The position numbers and the translations under genes were made by a program. DNA of 37,852 bases, taken from contig LUJM01000122.1 of NCBI GenBank assembly GCA_001689415.1, positions 1 through 37,852 on the forward strand, written 5' to 3'. The DNA comes from Bacteroidales bacterium M2. GTDB taxonomy: Bacteria > Bacteroidota > Bacteroidia > Bacteroidales > Muribaculaceae. The notes below the pieces were generated by a model. That model was not told the DNA's origin. It saw only the letters and a list, made by a program, of their open reading frames with translations, and searched no databases. Numbering within the stretch: position 1 is the stretch's first letter; each line of letters starts with the position of its first letter. Positions 33,101 to 37,852 of the stretch are shown here, piece after piece.

Positions 33101-33407
33101 CGAGCAGCTCGGAACTCAGACCAAGCACAATCTTGATCTCCCCTTTGGTGATTGGAACTTCCTGCCCGGTCATACCTACATACGACACTGTCAGGGTTTT
33201 TGCAGATGAGGGTACACCTTTGATTACGAACTTACCGTCGACATCTGTAACGGTAGCGAGCTGTGTACCTGTCACCTTTACGGAGGCGCCGACAACGGGC
33301 TCGTTGTCCTCGCCTGACATAACGATACCGTGGATATCGCTCGTCTGGGACCAAGCCCCGACGGCGATACCAAGTATCATCACGAGTAACAGTAATAGCT
33401 TTTTCAT
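30159..33407 (-). CDS. SusC/RagA-family TonB-dependent outer-membrane transporter
   Basis: This 1082-residue protein has a signal peptide (1-20) and a carboxypeptidase-regulatory-like domain (about 22-95, IHGIVMSGEDNEPVVGASVKV). A TonB-box-like segment EVVVTALGITRSEKSLGFA follows at about 103-122. The plug (about 125-235, VTIRGLGSINGSNQPLYVVDGVP) is followed by the 22-stranded barrel ending in FGVNLKVNF. It imports the ligand caught by SusD, driven by TonB. It heads the four-gene minus-strand operon. I found no clear consensus promoter in the 379 bases upstream. Confidence 0.95.
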   Translation of the reverse strand: MKKLLLLLVMILGIAVGAWSQTSDIHGIVMSGEDNEPVVGASVKVTGTQLATVTDVDGKFVIKGVPSSAKTLTVSYVGMTGQEVPITKGEIKIVLGLSSELLDEVVVTALGITRSEKSLGFAATQVDGAEIEKARTTNVMQALQGKVAGLQIQTTSSDPGSANNVTIRGLGSINGSNQPLYVVDGVPLESSSRGVQGHAVAAGGVSNIAPDDIASLTVLKGAAATALYGSRASNGVIIITTKTGRKTDGKHYSVTYSGGLEWNNVSLIPEMQNKWGQGWQGNQTFIENGSWGPTLDGSTQVYGPIWNNSQLIHKYDAKKNNVRDFYDTGFQQNHNVSISGVSKDEKMTFYASYSYTDNNGVMPTDADSYRRNTISARASYQPEKWIKVSANMNFANWKTKTVASDQGAFAIDGILEMPRDISIVDMKDLSSPFNAPEAYFTPYGITNPYWALANNYNVLEGKQTFGKMQLDLFPIKGMTLTYRFGFDYSDYDLKIGTPEIALDDALITDDMGYPPSSMNQAGSVYAQYRRQHELNHDFLANYQRKFFDSRFDLSATVGMNINERGYRWMQGQTDNLAIYTDFWMLSNGASRSVLNESEQKRRLVGVFGDVMLGWDEWVYLDITARNDWSSTLPKGNNSFFYPGVTLSGIFTKWIPSNSVLTFGKVRVAYGKTGNDASPYYTATNYIQAYADGTYARDIISFPMNSVNAFRASTTSGSSSLRPEMTSEFEVGANLKFFNGRIDIDASYYNRDTNDQIFTLPVDPSTGFSAQVTNFGKVRNRGVELMVNTVPIQTKNFTWELGFNFTKNHNKVLSMPESLEGGKVTIYSFSAGNDAVYMYAEQGKPLGQYYTYLPQFVTQKDSPYYGAPIVGTDGQPVIGSTLEATGFDMNHDWTGGITTSIRIFDVTLSAAFDIRYGGKMFSRTKNLMQFTGNGVVTEQNERRPFIIPGSVVATGYDSEGVPNSFVPNTQPIYVANSSFQNYFSEKGWGQGGLAYLTDRTYCKIRNISLTWNLPAKWLKSICLSDVVLTAYCNNPFLWTGKDNRYVDPETTTVTGSTDLAYGFGELYSNPSCRSFGVNLKVNF

Positions 33408-33786
33408 ACTCTGGAATTAATTAGACCTAAAAAACTGTTTTCTTGACCTTGTTTGTTAATAATAATAAATAAAATTTTTCGCCACCATTCAGGCGCTACA
33501 TTCATCGATAGAAATTTGACAAGCTTATTGCTTTTTAAATAGCAAAAAATCTGGAATATTAAATTTTGATAGACTTTTGAAATGATTGACTCCGCAGAGG
33601 TAACACACAGGCTCTATTTAATTACACTATTTTTGGTTAATATTATTTAATTTAATCTTAATTTATGTTGCATTTTGGCTTTTGAACAATTTACCGCCCC
33701 TAAATGTCTTAATTATATCACTTGGGAACAAGGGTAAAACTGCGATAATTTCTGAAATTGTCTTATCAATTTAACTCATAAGCATT
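33408..33786. other. AT-rich intergenic region between divergent susC-like and mscS-like genes
   Basis: 379 bases with no credible frame. A TATTTTTG (33628-33635, plus) could be a -7 box for the channel gene but lies far from its ATG. A weak 5-bp hairpin (TTGCT...AGCAA, 33528-33545) is seen. I see no CAAAnnTA box for susC on the minus strand, so the operon may use an ECF sigma factor. Confidence 0.45.
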
Positions 33787-35244
33787 ATGCCGCTACACCT
33801 CACACCATTGTTATTGTCAGCAATCTCTCCGTCGGTGGTTGACATACGACACTTCGTCGGCGACAACAACGGAGCCTCCTATGCCATAGCCGAGCAGATA
33901 ATGAGAGTCGTTGACTGGATTCTCGGTATCTTCGGACTCGAGCACAACCAAAACATTGTGACATTCCTCTATGCCGCCGTCGTATTAGGCATTGCCCTGA
34001 TTGCGGGCTGGATTACGCAGTGGATAGTGCTAAACCTGGTAAGAATAATCACAAAAAGGTGGAGCTCGGATATGTACGAAGCTCTCAAGAGCGTGAACTT
34101 CTTCCACAAGATTTGCCGTATAATCCCCGGACTCGTATTCCTGATTCTGATACAATTCACCCTCTCGAACCACACATCGCTCTCCGGCATTCTTACCAAG
34201 CTGACACTCGTGTATGTGGTATTTATCACCGCCATGGCTTTCTCGGCGCTTATCATCGCCATATGGCAGCAAATCGACAAACGAGCCAACAAACGAAAAT
34301 TACCACTCAAGGGCCTGGCACAGTTAGCCAAGGGTATCGTGTGGATAATCGCCACTATTATTATAGTATGCATCATCATCGACCAGTCACCGGCCAAGCT
34401 CCTCGCCGGACTCGGCGCTTTCGCGGCTGTACTGATGTTGATTTTCAAGGATAGCATTCTCGGCATCGTGGCAGGCGTTCAGCTTTCGGAAAACGACAGT
34501 CTGCACGTAGGTGACTGGATTTCAGTACCGGGCACAAATGCCAACGGCACGGTATCTGAAGTTGGACTGACCGCCGTCAAAGTAGTCAACTGGGACAAGA
34601 CAACAACTACCCTGCCCCCCTACAGCCTCATCTCCGGAGGATTTACCAACTACCGCAGCATGCAGGTGAGCAACACCCGGCGCATATGCCGGTGCTACAT
34701 GATTGATGCCGACAGTATATTGCCGACAACGCCAGAAATGATCGAAAGCATACGAAAACTCCCCTACATGGACGAGTGGATTACCAAGAAACAAGCGCAG
34801 GCAGCTGCAGGCAAGGATGCCGATGTCGACAATCCCGAAGGCCTCGCCGACGGCACGCTCGATACCAACCTGGGCATGTTCAGGGCATACTTCAAGATGT
34901 GGCTCGACAACAACAAGTATATCAGCCACGACAGCGACTGCTTCGTTTCCACACTCCCGCAGACATCGGCCGGCATTCCATTCCAAGTATACTGCTTCAC
35001 TTCTACATCGAAATGGTTCCCCTACGAGGGCATACAGGACCTTGTATTCGAGCACCTCGCCGCTATGCTGGCTTCGTTCCGGCTCTACGCCTTCGAGAAT
35101 CCGTCGGGACGCGACACCATTATCGACGGCTACCTCAGCCCGGGAAGGGACATCAACGGAGTATTCGGTATACCCTACCCATTCTTCCGGGACCCCTCGG
35201 CACCCGACAACCGGACATCGCCTAACCCGGCCACAAAAAAATGA
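33787..35244 (+). CDS. MscS-family mechanosensitive channel (YbdG-like)
   Basis: This 485-residue inner-membrane protein has four or so helices at about 58-82, 112-126, 136-160 and 183-199. The Gly/Ala-rich pore helix is at 204-233 (LLAGLGAFAAVLMLIFKDSILG). The MscS beta domain follows (DSLHVGDWISVPGTNANGTVSEVGLTAVKV, about 237-266). The TLPPYSLIS segment, and an insertion at about 315-350 in the C-terminal cage, are typical of the larger YbdG/MscM group. Such channels open under hypo-osmotic shock. The gene is monocistronic, and its stop codon overlaps the stem of the terminator shared with the convergent C10 gene. Confidence 0.9.
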   Translation: MPLHLTPLLLSAISPSVVDIRHFVGDNNGASYAIAEQIMRVVDWILGIFGLEHNQNIVTFLYAAVVLGIALIAGWITQWIVLNLVRIITKRWSSDMYEALKSVNFFHKICRIIPGLVFLILIQFTLSNHTSLSGILTKLTLVYVVFITAMAFSALIIAIWQQIDKRANKRKLPLKGLAQLAKGIVWIIATIIIVCIIIDQSPAKLLAGLGAFAAVLMLIFKDSILGIVAGVQLSENDSLHVGDWISVPGTNANGTVSEVGLTAVKVVNWDKTTTTLPPYSLISGGFTNYRSMQVSNTRRICRCYMIDADSILPTTPEMIESIRKLPYMDEWITKKQAQAAAGKDADVDNPEGLADGTLDTNLGMFRAYFKMWLDNNKYISHDSDCFVSTLPQTSAGIPFQVYCFTSTSKWFPYEGIQDLVFEHLAAMLASFRLYAFENPSGRDTIIDGYLSPGRDINGVFGIPYPFFRDPSAPDNRTSPNPATKK

Positions 35245-35280
35245 GGGTGCGCCGAAACTGAACCGGTTTCGGCACACCCT
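35244..35280. terminator. Terminator between the channel gene and the C10 protease gene
   Basis: AGGGTGCGCCGAAAC (35244-35258) and GTTTCGGCACACCCT (35266-35280) pair with one G-U. The A-run 35235-35241 becomes a T-run on the minus strand, so the signal is strongest for the C10 gene. The first base of the stem is the last base of the channel stop codon. Confidence 0.8.
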
Positions 35281-35303
35281 GCACAATGCGGGTTTATTAC
35301 CCT

Positions 35304-37769
35304 TTAGTATTTCACTACCTTATCGACAGTCTTGCCTTGGCGGCGGATATACACGCCTGCCGGGGCATTGCTGTAGTTTACGCGAACACCTTGCAGGTTA
35401 TAATACTCTACAGGGGCATCGGCGCCTGTGGCTTCTACATTTTCTACACCGCTATAACTGATGACTTTGAATTTCGTTTCATTGCCATAGTTGATGGCTG
35501 CATACGAATTACCCATGCCAAAAGCAAGAGCGATATAATATGTCTGGCCTATCTCGGCTGACTTGAAAATGTAGGTATGTATAAACTCGAAAACTTCGTC
35601 GGGGTCTTCGAGGAAGAGGTTCTCGCCAACGGTATCAAGCACAGGTGCTGAGCCGTTCTCGTCTGTCTGGCCGAGAATAAGAGCATAAATCGGATATGCA
35701 ATATATCCGCTCTCGAGGCGCAAGGCTGCATAAAGCTCCATGTTGGCAGGGTCGGTGACCTCATAACAGTTGTTACGAGCATCATATTCGGCATTTTCGA
35801 TATCAACCTTGTACACTATATCAACCTTAGGCATACCGGGATTTGCATGCATAGTCACCTCGGTGAGCACCTGGTCAGCCATAATGCGGTTCGAGGTTTC
35901 ATCGAGCAGGGTGAGATAAAGCCTGGTATCGTTCTGAACCTGTCCGGCACCCATCGACAAGATTTCGGTCACAATGTCACCTTCGGCTGTTTCGCCGGGC
36001 TTGAGCGACAGCATCTTGCTATTGCCGACAAAGGCCGGCTGACCTTCAACTGAATAGAATATAGGCGCGATACCGCGGCTGATTTCTAAATCGGTATTGT
36101 TTGTCACTTTGTAGTGCAACTTGGCAAGACAGCCGTAGTAAAGTTCTGAGTCAAGGTATGCTTCGTCTACAGTATAGAACCTTCCGGCCTCCGACTTGAC
36201 GGTATAGTTGTTTCCGTCCTTGGTGAGCATCAGCGAATTAGAATATCCGTGGTTGATCTGTACAGGCTGCCAAACACGCTCTGTCTCCGGCTTGTTGTTT
36301 TTAGCGGTTACAAGTGTCGACATGGTAATCCTGTATGTACCGTTGTCTGTAATACCGGCAGAAGCCAGGTCGAGAGTTTTGCATACTTTGGTCGAAGCAC
36401 CAAAACCTACAGGTAAGGTTATAGGCGATGAAAGGGGCACCATGGTTGTGTCGGCGGCAAGCTTGCCTGCCTCGAATTTTTCCACGCAGACACCAAATAT
36501 GACCTTAAGGTCGATCGGGGTATAATTGATCCACATCGGCTGGCCGTCTTCTACAAGTTCGAGCGTGAGCTGGCCGTCTTCAACCTCTCCGCCAAGCGAG
36601 CCTGTCTGGGTAATCTTCACGGGCTTTGTTACTGCAGGGGCACCTGTGGGGGGCTGTATGCCGAATACACCGTCTTGTGTAAAATTATAGCCGCCACCGG
36701 CGCCACCGCCTGTTCCAAGCGACGACGGGTTGAGGGCATCAAGGGCATAATAGCCGTCGCTGAGTTCACTCCAGCCCCAGTTGAAGTGGTATAGACCGGT
36801 CTCGGCCTGATAGCCGTCGACGATAAACGAGTGACCACCGCCAACCATCGACGCGCCGCCATAGAGCACGGGGCCTACATTGGCAAGGTTGTCATACACC
36901 ATCTCGTCCCAACGCGATGCCGACACATAGCTGCGCACTACATAATTGATGTTGGGGTCATATTTGAAATTGTCGACCAAGGCTTTTGCAGTAAGCATCG
37001 ACAGGGCACCCGACGCATCGGCTCCATAGCTCATACGCACAGCGGCACCTACCGACTTCATAAGCTCGGCTACGGCATAGCCCTGGTTTTCATCATATGT
37101 ACCGGGACGGTAGTTTGTCTTCATGTTTTCCCATTCAAAGGGGTGGTCGTCAAGTTTCCATGTGAGACGTTTGCCACAACCGTCTTCATCATTATAGCTT
37201 ATGTTGCCGACTCCGACTTCGGGATATTTGAAATAATACATTATCTGCGACATGGCTGTTGCCACACAGCCGGTATACGTGCGGCCTCCGTTTATAACCG
37301 GGCACAGCATGTTGTACGGCTCGCCCTGGTCCCAAGAGGTACGCAGCATCGCCGGCACATCATGACGGCCGGACTTGGGCTGGGGCGCCGACTTAGTTTC
37401 GATACCACGCTCTCTTGCCCACGCAATCTGACGGGCATATTCGTCGAGCCACCAACGCATGGCGGGTGCCATGTTGTCGATGTCGAGCTTGCCGCTGTCT
37501 GAAAATCCGAGCACGGGATAGGCTATATCATCGGCAGAAAGCACCATATAGCCGTTGTCTTTGTGTGCAAAAACATAAACAGCCGGTTCGCCGACAGATG
37601 TCGAGGCCGTATACACAAGCTGTGGATTATGCTTGGCCTTGGCCGCAATGCGATGCGAGCCATTGTCTGATGCCGCACGAGAGAGCGCTTCCGACGGTGT
37701 CAGCGTCTTTGCAGACGACGACAGACTAAGCGCAAGCACAAGTGCGAGGGTAAAGTAATGTTTTGTCAT
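35304..37769 (-). CDS. Secreted C10 (streptopain-like) cysteine protease with T9SS-like C-terminal domain
   Basis: This 821-residue protein has a signal peptide (1-20). A Spi-type pro-region (about 20-125, with VYVFAHKDNGYMVLSADD) is followed by the C10 catalytic domain (about 135-380): Cys168 in YTGCVATAMSQIMYY, His313 in GGGHSFIVDGY, and Asn330-Trp331 in FNWGWSELSDGYY. All are intact. Beta-rich domains follow (about 390-770). The last residues (EYYNLQGVRV...APAGVYIRRQGK) fit a T9SS sorting domain. Relatives include streptopain and interpain from Prevotella. It is monocistronic and probably acts at the surface on proteins or peptides. Confidence 0.92.
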   Translation of the reverse strand: MTKHYFTLALVLALSLSSSAKTLTPSEALSRAASDNGSHRIAAKAKHNPQLVYTASTSVGEPAVYVFAHKDNGYMVLSADDIAYPVLGFSDSGKLDIDNMAPAMRWWLDEYARQIAWARERGIETKSAPQPKSGRHDVPAMLRTSWDQGEPYNMLCPVINGGRTYTGCVATAMSQIMYYFKYPEVGVGNISYNDEDGCGKRLTWKLDDHPFEWENMKTNYRPGTYDENQGYAVAELMKSVGAAVRMSYGADASGALSMLTAKALVDNFKYDPNINYVVRSYVSASRWDEMVYDNLANVGPVLYGGASMVGGGHSFIVDGYQAETGLYHFNWGWSELSDGYYALDALNPSSLGTGGGAGGGYNFTQDGVFGIQPPTGAPAVTKPVKITQTGSLGGEVEDGQLTLELVEDGQPMWINYTPIDLKVIFGVCVEKFEAGKLAADTTMVPLSSPITLPVGFGASTKVCKTLDLASAGITDNGTYRITMSTLVTAKNNKPETERVWQPVQINHGYSNSLMLTKDGNNYTVKSEAGRFYTVDEAYLDSELYYGCLAKLHYKVTNNTDLEISRGIAPIFYSVEGQPAFVGNSKMLSLKPGETAEGDIVTEILSMGAGQVQNDTRLYLTLLDETSNRIMADQVLTEVTMHANPGMPKVDIVYKVDIENAEYDARNNCYEVTDPANMELYAALRLESGYIAYPIYALILGQTDENGSAPVLDTVGENLFLEDPDEVFEFIHTYIFKSAEIGQTYYIALAFGMGNSYAAINYGNETKFKVISYSGVENVEATGADAPVEYYNLQGVRVNYSNAPAGVYIRRQGKTVDKVVKY

Positions 37770-37852
37770 TGTATTTCGATAGTGCGTTATATGATTTGTT
37801 CAAAAAAATACTTTTCTATTACCTGAAATAATTAGAGAAGATAATCATGATA

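Overview
The window is chromosomal DNA of a Bacteroidales bacterium. A gut Muribaculaceae/Prevotella-like lineage is plausible, but the sequence does not prove the family. Evidence: a SusC/SusD pair, promoters of the Bacteroidetes type (TTTG, about 20 bases, TAnnTTTG), two secreted proteases ending in T9SS-like sorting domains, and an OstA-like protein beside a SurA-like foldase. I saw no tRNA, rRNA, CRISPR array, integrase or transposase.

Layout. 1-300: a copy of an intergenic repeat, then a TGTCCCAA hairpin. 313-4721 (minus): SurA-like foldase, OstA-like protein, a LexA-like S24 repressor with its own promoter, and rnhB overlapping the repressor by 17 nt. 4896-6654 (plus): ECF sigma factor, a one-TM protein, and a secreted protein with a charged helical repeat tail. 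6660-11405 (minus): a 1581-residue GH28-GH105-third-domain enzyme. 11603-13825 (plus): subtilisin-like protease. 13904-16397 (minus): small membrane protein and an aminotransferase-DapF fusion. 16452-17115 (minus): HigBA-type toxin-antitoxin. 17507-19308 (plus): AAA ATPase overlapping a TOPRIM/DUF4276-like gene, a candidate phage-defence pair. 19445-20272 (plus): thioredoxin-fold protein lacking CXXC. 20456-26020 (plus): five-gene MacAB-TolC-like efflux operon. 26049-27193: several rearranged copies of the repeat around a small secreted protein. 27424-33407 (minus): SusC, SusD, an Ig-like lipoprotein and a lipocalin-like lipoprotein. 33787-35244 (plus): MscS/YbdG-like channel. 35304-37769 (minus): C10 protease.

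How they fit. The window mixes envelope biogenesis (SurA, OstA), nutrient capture (SusCD), pectin breakdown, secreted proteolysis, efflux and cell-wall precursor synthesis (DapF). The best candidates for a new system are the ATPase-TOPRIM-like pair beside HigBA, whose divergent promoters carry repeated CACAAA half-sites; the aminotransferase-DapF fusion; the trimodular pectinase; and the 1-204/26049-27193 repeat family. All calls were made by eye from the sequence without database searches.
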